This document shows, one piece after another, positions 54,601-64,000 of a stretch of 64,000 bases of DNA. Location of the stretch: contig CM043942.1 of assembly GCA_014529385.2 (NCBI GenBank), forward strand, positions 55,613,340-55,677,339, read 5' to 3'. The notes under the pieces were generated by a model. The model saw only the letters and a program-made list of their open reading frames with translations, was not told where the DNA came from and searched no databases. The stretch is from Adiantum capillus-veneris. Taxonomy: Eukaryota; Streptophyta; Polypodiopsida; Polypodiales; Pteridaceae. Position numbers and translations under genes: made by a program. The stretch's first letter is position 1, and every line of letters begins with the position of its first letter.

Positions 54601-55300
54601 GGGGGGAATGGAACCTTGTGAATCACAAGGGGCACTAGTGATGTTGCTAGTGCTCCTCGCTCTAAAAAGGGAGAAAGGGAAATTTGTGAAGTTGAAAGGC
54701 ACTGCCCTCTCCAAAAGATGCCAAATTAGGCCGCCAAAGAGCCACCAAGTGGACCAATGGAAGAGCAGATGCTAAAAGTGTAATATCACCTGTACAACAT
54801 GGGGTTTTCTAATCATTTTTGGGCTTTTTGGGATCCATTAAAGCATGCACGAGGGTTTTTAGATAGAGATCTATGCTTGTCAACCCATGAGGGTTTTTTT
54901 CTTGAAACTAGTCACAGCTTTGGCATTGGAAATGTTGTAAATGTTCTTTTGAAGCGATATCAAGCCCATTGTCACCCCATTTGATATCCTTTTTCCCTTC
55001 CCCCTTTCTCCTTCTCTTGCTCTTGTTGTGTCTTGCAATGTTGTCAGTGTGGATGTGTGTGTCCCCCCAAAGCAGCGGTGTATGTGTAAAGAGAGTGAGA
55101 TAGAATGGGTGGGTGTGTGTTGTTTGGTGATCTTGTCAGGTGTGTGAGTATTGGGTGGAGTGCAGACGTGGTTCTGTTAGTGTAAGTTGTAAGTTTTGAA
55201 GGAGTTTCTTTTATAGGATAGGGGTGTTGTGAATACCCCGATCTATAGAGAGTCCATTGTGTTGTGTTTCATGTGTGTTCCCCATTCCCCCTCTCCATCT
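54601..55300 (+). other. probable LTR region of element D
   Basis: No coding frame. The stretch before the primer site at 55303 is pyrimidine- and TG-rich, with CCCCCTTTCTCCTTCTC and a TTTTATAGGATAG box, as in the LTR of element C, but the start of the LTR is not identifiable. Confidence 0.35.
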
Positions 55301-55436
55301 TCTGGTGCCCCCATGGAGGAGCACACTAGATTTACAAGAAGCATAGTTTTTTGCATTGGTAAGCATGCCGACGTGAAGCTATGGACCAATTTTCACTGAT
55401 GAAGAGAATTCACACAAGTAAATTGCAGATTTTGAG

Positions 55437-55637
55437 TTGTACATGCTATCATTGTGTATGCCTAATGAGGATAAGAAGATGCAAACTTTTCCATTGGTAA
55501 TGCACGGTAAAGCGAAGGTGTGGTGTGAAGCTTTGGAAGGCAAGATCAAGGCATGCGTGGTCAGTTGTACGGCATACTTTTTTCATGTTTTCCATAAGAG
55601 GGTGTCCCAATTGAGGTGAATGTGAAGCTGAAGGCTC
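55437..55637 (+). pseudogene. gag capsid fragment of element D
   Basis: PNEDKKMQTFPLVMHGKAKV followed by WCEALEGKIKA matches the gag blocks of elements B (AFPLVLKAEAKAWYETL) and C (IFPLLMRVEAKSLYNAL). It becomes unreadable before the TTAA insertion at 55638. Confidence 0.7.
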
Positions 55638-55641
55638 TTAA

Positions 55642-56961
55642 CACTAGAATGGTAACCTAACAAGACATAAAAGTGTCCTTTCAGGGTTTTGGGAAAAAAT
55701 TCCAAAACCATAGTAGATCCACTCATTTTGAAAAATCCTTTCATGAGCTTATAGTTCAATAACTACTACATATGGAAAAAATAAGAAACTTGTAATTTTT
55801 CTCATCACTTGGTCACTACAAGCCTCCAAAGTTGACGGAACAATGCATTTTGCCCAAAACAACAATTTCTTACGGTTGATTGTATATAAATAAGAGTGGG
55901 GATTTTTGTAGGACATGATATAAAATGCCCCGTTAACTTCAATGGGTTGGTGACCAAAACATATGGTTGCTTTTACCTCACTATTTGTTTTTGGGCAAAA
56001 AAAATAGGTACAAAAAAGTCCCATTTTTGTCATTCTGTGGACCTATCTTCAAAGTTTCTATAGTCACGCTCAATACAGATACTATATACATGTTTTCTTG
56101 GTTCCCTTTGGGCCTTTGGATTCAAAAGGATCCATGGAGCATGTCAAAAGGATAATGGATCTCTTAGAATTGGAACCTTGGGGGCAATGATAAAGTGCTA
56201 AATACAGCAAATATGAAAATATTGGGTTTAGCATTATGACCTCTAGAAACCCATAGAAACTACTCAATATCTAGCCAAGTTTGTAGTCTATGATTAGATA
56301 TGGTTACTACCTACAAAATACACACAATTGGACTAAGAAAATAGCAATATTGAGAAAGTTATACTTGCTACTCTAAAATGTATCATATTCTTCAACAATC
56401 AAAAAACTCAACCATCATCATATACTATGCTATATAGCATATTAGGTCCCCCAAAACTCAAGGAAGATTAGCTTTATGTTATACATTACACTTACACAAT
56501 CAAAATTGAATTTGGATATCAAGAAAGCCACCAAAAAAATCATAAAAGTGCTAATTTTGGCAAAAAAAAAGGATTATGCAATTCTTGTAAATTGGTCATA
56601 ACTTTCAATTTTGACACTTAGCTCTCCCTACAAGCATCAAAACATGTTGAGAACTATGAAGGCCTAACCTCTAGCCATCTAAACTTCACAAACTTGAAGT
56701 TTAGAGTGGTATAGTTGCCAAAAATTGAAAAAAAGCCAAAAACAGGACCCGTTTTTTCACACAGTTTAGGTTCAAAAATGTTGTGCAAGAGTAAGGTTAA
56801 TGGTGAGATCGATACTCCAAAAAAAATGCTAAGTTTTTTTCAACTCCTAAGGAAAATTTGTGGATATATAGCACCTAGAAATTCATTTTCATACTCTTCA
56901 AATAATTCAAGCAAAATGGTCACTTAACAGGACATAAAAGTGTCCTGTTACCGTTCTAGTG
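55642..56961. mobile_element. complete 1.32-kb TTAA-flanked inverted-repeat element
   Basis: Starts CACTAGAATGGTAAC and ends GTTACCGTTCTAGTG, with TTAA at 55638-55641 and 56962-56965. Behind each terminus lies a near-palindromic AGGACATAAAAGTGTCC block. It interrupts element D. TTAA duplication and a C-rich-to-CTAG terminus fit the piggyBac superfamily; CACTA elements start CACTA too but make 3-bp duplications. The longest frame (55749-56033, minus) has no transposase motif, so it is non-autonomous. Confidence 0.72.
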
Positions 56962-57389
56962 TTAAACAAGATGTAAGTGAGGATTTCAATCTTTTTTTAT
57001 TATTTTGTTAAAGCATGTTGGACACAATTATCGGCAACTTGCAGTTGGCTAATGGTGAGTACTTCAAGGTGGATAAGTTCATGGCATTCTTGCATCCCAA
57101 AGTGTGAGAGAAGGTTGACTTTGAAAGCCCAAAAAACTACAAGGGTGCAGAGGTGATTGTACGAACTAATACTAGGAACATTAAGAAGAAAATTGAGAAA
57201 GGCATGTTGGGCTACAAGGTGGTGGTTCTACTCAACCACAGAGTCCTTAAGACGTTGTCTAGGATGAGAATCATGGGAATCAAGGTATGGGAGCTATTCC
57301 ACAGCATTGGGAGCCCAGGATTTGTCTGAGAAAATGCGAGAATTGCTATTACCTCTGATGAAGAGGGGACAACCAAGAGGATCAATAAG

Positions 57390-57605
57390 ATTTTGGATGC
57401 AGGTATCGTCTATCATATGAACGAGTCAGAGTGGGTTTCACATGTGGTCATCACTCCAAAGAAGAATGGGAAGTAGAGAGTGTGCATCAACTACAATCTC
57501 TTCAATGCTACTACGAAGTGGGATCACTACTCTTTACCATTATAGGATGAAATCCTAAACCAAGTAGAGGGTCATGAAAGGTATTTGATTATGGATGGGT
57601 TACAG
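57390..57605 (+). pseudogene. reverse transcriptase fragment of element D
   Basis: Reads LDAGIVYHMNESEWVSHVV then TPKKNGK-stop-RVCINYN and DEILNQVEGHERYLIMDG, collinear with GFIYPVENSEWVSPVV of element C. TAG replaces the Trp codon of KWRV and another TAG the residue before DEIL. The catalytic FxDD region is absent because the fragment ends at the LTR start. Confidence 0.88.
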
Positions 57606-57607
57606 AA

Positions 57608-57873
<266 letters not shown>

Positions 57874-57875
57874 AT

Positions 57876-57887
57876 TGGTATCAGAGC
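57876..57887 (+). other. primer binding site next to LTR F
   Basis: TGGTATCAGAGC, the exact initiator tRNA-Met site, two bases after the LTR. Confidence 0.9.
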
Positions 57888-59172
57888 TACGGCTTGGCAA
57901 TGAAAAGGAGCACGAGGGCTTTGAGAGCTTCAAGGTGATAGCTTGCTTTCTCTCAGTGGTGGAGAGATCAAGAAGCTATCTGAGAATGCAATGGCAGCTT
58001 GCGAGCTCAGCCTGCGAGTGATGTATACTCTTATGGAAGCTCAGAAAAGAGTATGGAAAATTGTGTGTAAGTGAAGGTGTTACCCTAAAAGCTGTGTGAG
58101 TAGTAGCATTGTTTTTAAATTCCTTTTTATGCTCGTAGAATGCAGATTTGAATATTCTACCCGCTAAATCCCTTCGTTTCGATGTGGTCTACAACTTTGC
58201 AGAAGACACTTTCTACAAAATCCTCACCGTTTTGTTGATATTCAGCTCAGACTGACTCTATACAAAAAATTTAAGTTTTTTGTTTTCACATAGTGTGCAA
58301 GATTAATGCATTTTTTGGAAGCAAGGCAAGTGCTCAAAGTTGAGTGCATAAATTATGAGTTTAAGATGCAATTTCAGCATGTGCAGAGATTAATGCATTT
58401 TTTGGAAGCACGGCAAGTGCTCAAAGTTGAGTGCATACATTATGAGTTTAAGATGAAATTTCAGCTTGTGCAGAGCTTGTGGTTTGAAGGTTTTTGGTAG
58501 ATTTGGGCAACAAAGCACGGAGGCGTTCACACACCATTGAAGCGATCTCTTGAGAGACACGGTTTTTGAGCACTCAGGTGAAGCTTCTTTCACAAGTTTT
58601 CATAGGATACTTTGACAGTGATTTTGTGCTTTGGTTTATGATCTTCGCAAATGGATTTGCAAATGGTTATGGTGCATTGTCTATGCCCATTATACATGCA
58701 TTTTGGCGAGTGCTTTTGAGTGTCGGTGAGCTCTCTTGAGTCTTGAGATTATTGGTTTTGCATTGATCATGTTTTTGGATTGCAACTCTTTTGGCGCTTG
58801 TTCATGTGCAGTCACTCCGTGGATGTATGGTGAGTGCGGATTGCCATTGTATGTGGAATTGTGGAGCCATTTTAGCATTTCTACTCATTGGCATTGAGTA
58901 GTGTTTTGGTTTATGGTTTTGAGTCCTTTTTTGGAGGCTGTAGTGGTTGAGGTTTACTCCCACTTTGCCATAACTTTTGTTGATAGATTTTTGTTAGTTT
59001 TTAGTGATCAAGAGCTTCTCCCCCTTTGGCATCTTGGATGCGATTTTATGGTTGAGATTTGCATTGAGATTTTACTTCAATTGCATGTAGAGGAGACTCT
59101 CTTGGTTTTTCACCAGGTTTTATGCGGTGTGTACAAGTAATAGGCGGTTGGACGTCTCTTGCATGTTCATTC
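57888..59172 (+). other. leader-like sequence after LTR F, no gene
   Basis: Contains ATGTGGTCTACAACTTTGCA (from 58182), the same block as the TRIM array units, at a similar place behind a tRNA-Met primer site. A tandem duplication of 84 bp lies at 58302-58385 and 58386-58469 (TTAATGCATTTTTTGGAAGC each). No gag or pol follows. Confidence 0.6.
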
Positions 59173-59220
59173 GGGGTAAGAGGCACATTGTCTTTACCCC
59201 AACAATCCCCCACTTAAAGG
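59173..59220 (-). mobile_element. possible LTR/polypurine junction of another copia-like element
   Basis: On the minus strand CCTTTAAGTGGGGGAT precedes TGTTGGGGTAAAGAC, the arrangement seen at the copia 3' LTR (AAGTGGGAGAT then TGTTA). A GGGGTAAGA..TCTTTACCCC inverted repeat lies within. The rest of the LTR and any pol are not found. Confidence 0.4.
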
Positions 59221-60269
59221 CGAATGTGTCACATAAGTGGTACTACTATAGGACCTAGTAGTATGTATAATAGGTAAGGGACTAAACTTGTCTCAACCTA
59301 TGCCCAATGGCTCTCTCACACAAATTGTGTTGAGATGCTCCAAGCTCTCCTAGTGATGACATCAAATAATTGAAGCAATCAATAACCAATAGCCTCAAAT
59401 TGGGTACATCTTGGCTACAAGAGAGACTACCAGAAGAAGACCGACTGAAGCGATCAGCAAGCACAAACTACACTTTGGCTACAGGAAAGATTGACCAAAA
59501 ACAAACAACTGCAACAAATGGAACACACCCTTGCTTGCACCAACTTCAACATCGAACGTAACCAAAAATGATCGAATAATTGAACCATCAACAAGCGAAA
59601 GCCTTACATTGGCTGCACTTTGGTTGCAACAAAAACTAACCCAAAAACAAACAACTGCAACAACACAAACCCCTGCTTGCACTTATTATTGAACGTAAAC
59701 CAACATTGCAACTGTGATCATAATTTTACAACCTACAAGAGGTGCTATTCATATAAAAACTATAAACAACAAGCCACTACTATAATCAGATTTAAAATAG
59801 TAGCAAGACGTGTTGTTCAAAACAAAAGTGTCTACAACAAGTTTGTCTTTATCAAAGAGGAGTTGTCACGGTATATCTATCAGAACCATTCAACAATCAA
59901 CTCAACATAGACTATCCAAAGAAGGATTCTTCAAGTCCTCACAAAAAAAGGATTTGTTACGGTTTCAATTTGAAAGTTAACAAAGATGAAGCATAGCTCG
60001 TAGTTTCCATACCCTAGCAACTTGCAAGAAAGAAGCAAAGAGTATGATCCAACAAGGGCGTTGCACTTGACCATACAAGAAATGGTGCCAAAATAAGAAC
60101 AGAACACAAGGCATTGAACAGCCACCTGAGAAAAACAGCTCTACCACACACCAACGGACCCCTGCCAAACAACAAAATGACAATGAAATGCCATTTAAGA
60201 TTGCAAGAAATTAACGCCCGTCAAGTATTTTCCATGGTAATAAACATAATATCCATCATAGATACAGCA
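59221..60269. other. unassigned stretch with a tandem duplication
   Basis: Two ~155-bp related units (about 59445-59560 and 59600-59700) share TTGGCTAC/TTGGCTGC, CCAAAAACAAACAACTGCAA, CCTGCTTGCA and GAACGTAA. No gene supported. Confidence 0.55.
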
Positions 60270-60458
60270 CATACATGTGTGTGTGTTTGCACACAATATG
60301 GACCTGTACGTGTGTTTGTGGACGTGTACATACATACATTTATATCTGTATGTATCCATGTATGTACATCAATACATGCATAATACATACATGTACATAC
60401 ATACATGCATACATGCATTTGTATCATAGAGATGGTATATGTAGATATATCTATGTGT

Positions 60459-60526
<68 letters not shown>
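60270..60526. repeat. CATA/TGTA-rich tract followed by (GA)n
   Basis: 60270-60420 is an irregular run of TACATA, TGTA and GTGTGT words; 60461-60526 is pure GA. Confidence 0.9.
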
Positions 60527-60528
<2 letters not shown>

Positions 60529-60832
60529 AATGCAAGTTTCAAACATCTTAAGCAAAAAACACATAAAGACAAGGAGATTTACTAGTAAACTGGTCCGTCC
60601 ATCATGAGCTCTCTGCATCCAGCTTCAGATTCAGCTCGTTGCCAAAAACCTTAGTTAGCAATCCCTTTTCATATCAGAGATTAGGATTCACCCCTCACAA
60701 ACTTTAAAGCTTGGACATATCAAATTCATATTCAAACTTTCAACAAAGGCTTTGCGAACAACTACCTCATGACAAGTACGCTGCGAAGACGTGCCCTCAT
60801 GCGCTCTACCCTGAAAGAAGAAATGAGTAAGG
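60527..60832. other. unassigned stretch
   Basis: No gene or repeat recognised between the GA run and the duplicated segment. Confidence 0.4.
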
Positions 60833-63207
60833 TTAGAAGCTTGACATAAGAGTAATAAATAAGGAAAAGGTGAATATATTGTCAAGGTGGAGAATAACCT
60901 TTGTGGAGCTTGGAATTACAATAACTATAGATTTCCAATCCAGCCAAAAAATTTCAGATTCTGCATCATCCAACCAAACAAGAAGGGCCTTTCTCCCTGG
61001 CTCGTCAACTTCCACAATAAAAGCAGCCTTCATTTGATAGTCATCGGAGAATGCAATGACATGATCCCCATGCTCAGTCCATGGTGGGACATAACCTGGC
61101 TGTCCTCTTTGCGCCAATCTCCCTTGAACCTTATGCCCACTCACCTCATACATAATCCCCAGGCCATCAATAGGATATCTTAACCAAAAACAATTATGCT
61201 TGATCCAAGAAAGAGGTTGCACCATGTCCTTTAGATTATTCTTCTCACTTGTGGGCACGAGAGCCATCCATGTCACCTCATTCATGATGTAAATGCTTTG
61301 AACAGTAGATTCCATGACCATAAATAGCTGAAGTTCTCCTTCTTGTTCATGAAGAAATATTTTCTTCAGACGGCCTCTACATAATCCTCCTCCTTGTTGC
61401 AATGTTTGAGATAGCTTATCTTCAAAAACCACATAGTCACCTTGTGTATACTTACATCCATGCAAAAAGGCCTTGAAGTAGAACACACCCATATCATATA
61501 TATTTTCTAAAGTAAGCAAAGTTGATCCATTCCAATTGTAGATAGAAAACAATGACTCCCTTTCAAATGCACTAAGAGTAAAAACCTTCTTCTCCTTGCC
61601 ACCAACCTTCTTCTCCTTGCCACCAACAACAAGACCCTTGTTATTTACCAAGCCTTTGCAACTACTTGGAAGGAGTCTAGAACATGCATTCCATACATCT
61701 TTGGCTTTGTCCTCTGACGATACCAAAAGACTAGATTTCTCATGCCAATCAGCACAATCTCTTGGTACTTCTCTGATCTCCATGTCCCTCTGGGAAAATG
61801 AAGAAAGAATTTACAAAATACTTATCTCTGTCAAAGCATCATGACCCATCTTTCTCAACATGGATTTGTTTCCAAATCCTTGTAAACAAATGACAACAGA
61901 AGAACTTAGTATAAGAAATCTCATTTTCCTTGTTATTGGTGGGTATACTCAAGTAGCCCAAAACACATCTCTCAAAAGAAAAGCACCAAAAACAATCGTG
62001 CGACCCATGTCTCAAGATGTCATCAAGCATTTCTCCATTACCTGAAAACACAACAAATAACATAAATATGCATGCATGAATTTGAAATGATATGAATTTT
62101 GTCATAACTAAAACAAGGACTAATACCTACAACATGTTCCAAAGGAGAGCTATTTGGACCCTCCCACTCCTCCAATAAGATGCACCATGAAAGCAAAAGA
62201 GATCGACAAACACTTATGTCATCTTGGGTCCATCCCTTTTTTTGCCACTCAAAAAATATGTGTGAGATATCAATAAGAAGCTTTCCAAGGACCACATCTT
62301 CTTGGGAGATTCCATTGACTACATTTAGAATATGGGGCAAACACCACTGAATAAACTTTTGGCAGTCCTCTGCTTTGAAAATTTTGTAGTGTCGAGAAGG
62401 ATGTCCTGGCCATCATCCACTATTCAAAATAGTCTTGGGTATTGCCCTCTCCACCTCTTTCACAACCATATCAATTTCCTCTTTCACTGATGTAGAAGCG
62501 GTTGACAACAATTTTCTAAGGTACTTTTGAAACAAGTTAAGAGACAAGATGTGCATGGAATCATAGACTAAGTCCTTAGAAATGTCAAAACCATACAAGT
62601 GATAGAGTCTCCAAAGTGTAGACTCCCCCGATAAGCCCCCTTTTCTTAAGGTCTCCTCCTTTCTCTTCTTTGTCATGCATCTCTTTTACTTTTTTATAGT
62701 CCTCCACATCTTCTCCACATGCCTCTTCTTTGGCGGATACCTGCCTTGGAATCTGTTAGCATCATAAACATACCAATCACCCACAAGTGTTGCCTTTGCC
62801 TTGTCTCGCCTACAGAACCTCATTCCACCATGCTTCACTTGCCCAAGTTTGCATTGAGTAGGATGATCTCCCGTGCATAACATGAGAGTGCTTCTCAATG
62901 TGACTCTTCCACCTTGTAGTTTTCCACTGATATCACTAGAAGGATATGCATAATGGAAATCAAAACCCTCCACAAAATATTTTCCAAGATCCAAAAGCAA
63001 AGGATTCAAGAATGCACCAAGTATATCGTTATGCTTTATCTCCAAGTCTTTATGAGATAGAGGTAAAAACAACACGGGTAAAGATACCAAAATTGATCTT
63101 TTGCCCCCATTCATCACCATTTCAACTACGGTGCTATCTTTCATCGTTGTAGAAGCGGCTTGGAAGCCATCCCAATGTAGCATGAGAGAAAAATTTCGAG
63201 GATCCCC
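60833..63207 (-). pseudogene. TNP2-like DNA transposase, C-terminal part, copy 2
   Basis: Duplicate of 21479-23807. Inferred exons 63207-62127, 62041 to ~61850 and 61789-60833. It lacks copy 1's AATT excess, so the frame runs through KHGGMRFCRRDKAKATLVGD, and lacks the one-base loss (MEIREVPRDCADW is intact). It has its own breaks: CGA to TGA near 62414 (NSG-stop), an in-frame loss of two residues in the FFE..QKKGW stretch, and a 21-bp tandem duplication giving VGGKEKK twice. The TAA at about 62686 is shared with copy 1. After NIFTF the two copies diverge, so the true C-terminus is missing in at least one. Confidence 0.58.
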
Positions 63208-64000
63208 CTTTACAAAGAAACAAAGAAAAATGTAACTTGATAATGATAAGAAAAAGGCATAGAGCACAGAGTTAAGATGAACCATAGATAAATGTTAGGA
63301 AATAAGACGTAGCTAAATAGATAATTGAGTAGATTACTTAATGGAGAGAGACAGATTTACATACACGAGATTATAGAGTAGAGAGTGGGAGAGAGTACAC
63401 ACGATATACGTGGTTCACCCAATGTGGGCTTTAGTACTTCAAAACAAGAAGTAGTTTACAAAGGGATTATACCCTTAATGGAGCTCCCGCCTTGCTTCAC
63501 TCTCACCACCTCACACTCACCTTGTTGCGTCAACTTCACACACTATGAAATGTGTGTAGAAATGGCCTCCTTTTATAGGCCAAAAGCGCTGCCCTCTCTT
63601 ATGAGAGGCAGTCATGTGTAGCCGCCCTTGTGCGAATAAGTCCAAATCGGACCCTCCAATCCGCCCATGTGTGGCCGCCCTTGAGAAGACAAGTCCGCTT
63701 TTGAATTCGGCCACCGGACACAGGCCATTGACTTCCGACCACCGGCCACCGGCCAACCGACGGGTGTTTTCCGACCACTTTTCGGCTGCCGCCCGGCCAT
63801 AATATTCCGACGAAAAGGAATATTCCAGCGAGGGAAAAAAAAAGTCTCGGGGGCTTCCGCCCCCGAGGCCCCTAAAGTTGCCCTTGATTCTTGACTCTGA
63901 AAATTTTGCTTTCCAATGAGTGATTTTCCGTCACGCACGATGGCTTCTCCTCATAATGGGGGCCTTACGTACAAATGTGCGCTTTTACCACAGAAAATTA
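60870..64000. repeat. duplicated genomic segment, copy 2
   Basis: Matches 21479-24620 from GTGAATATATTGTCAAGG onward in the same orientation, including introns, the flanking ATAAA and the copia LTR. It continues past the window edge. Confidence 0.95.
63293..64000 (-). mobile_element. copia LTR in the duplicated segment, incomplete at the window edge
   Basis: TGTTAGGAAATAAG start preceded by GATAAA, the same insertion point as 23893. About 30 bp of LTR should remain outside. A 32-bp block present in the other LTRs (between two GGCT words after AATGTGGGCT) is deleted near 63430. It keeps the CTCGGGGGC hairpin (63846-63867). Whether a whole copia or a solo LTR follows cannot be seen. Confidence 0.94.

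Larger units (their letters stand above)
55303..57605 (+). mobile_element. element D: decayed gypsy element related to C
   Basis: TGGTGCCCCCATGGAGGA at 55303 matches the primer site of element C. A gag piece at 55437-55619 and an RT piece at 57390-57605 follow in order, with the TTAA element (55642-56961) inserted between. Most of gag and all of the protease are lost or unreadable, and the RT is cut by an LTR start at 57608. Confidence 0.7.

Noticed and set aside
55642-56961. Reading the TTAA-flanked element as a CACTA transposon because it starts CACTA
   Set aside because: The flanking duplication is the 4-bp TTAA on both sides, whereas CACTA elements duplicate 3 bp; the termini also continue GAA, not the usual CAAGAAA-type sequence.

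Overview
This window is transposon-dominated plant nuclear DNA. The evidence is the mix of Ty3/gypsy elements (two of the dual-RNase H, Tat/Ogre-like kind), a Ty1/copia element with a tRNA-Met primer site, a TRIM-like miniature LTR element, TNP2-like DNA transposase remnants, spliced exons with GT..AG introns, and long microsatellites. I see no recognisable housekeeping gene. The species cannot be fixed from sequence alone; a large-genome land plant is the safe statement. A run of exactly 200 N (12007-12206) is an assembly gap of unknown true size.

Layout. 1-3163: 5' end of a minus-strand LTR element (A) running off the left edge: LTR, primer site, a leader with a degenerate ~290-bp tandem repeat, and gag-like frames. 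3164-6813: non-coding, with primer-site-like remnants and a hairpin. 6824-11955: decayed minus-strand gypsy element (B), 5' end in the gap. 12527-15821: a chain of short open exons on the plus strand, an unrecognised multi-exon gene. 16203-17540: a small plus-strand LTR element (E) with a duplicated TATA/poly-G module and truncated gag.

21433-39895 is a three-level nest. A minus-strand TNP2-like transposase pseudogene (N-part 38995-39895, C-part 21433-23807) is split by a copia element (23893-38919, target duplication ATAAA). That copia is itself split inside its GAG-pre-integrase region by a plus-strand gypsy element C (27404-36839, target duplication TCGG). Element C has ~1.54-kb LTRs, an extra CCHC ORF before gag, an almost intact gag-pol, and a deletion removing most of the integrase catalytic core.

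40721-43472 is a complete miniature LTR element with 140-bp LTRs and target duplication GACGA. It carries no coding capacity and holds two tandem arrays (171-172 bp and ~43 bp units). 43478-53998 is mostly unassignable sequence with duplications, a perfect 36-bp palindrome and a rearranged copy of the 19.3-21.0 kb repeats. 53999-57873 holds LTR pieces, a decayed gypsy element D and a complete 1.32-kb TTAA-flanked inverted-repeat element. From 60870 to the right edge the sequence repeats 21479-24620: the same transposase exons and the same copia LTR at the same target site, so a segment was duplicated after the copia insertion.

The elements form a relative time series: transposase gene, copia insertion, then (in undetermined order) segment duplication and insertion of C. 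C's LTRs are the most alike, so C looks youngest. Almost all reading frames are broken, often by W or R codons turned into stops, as expected from cytosine deamination in methylated transposon DNA.
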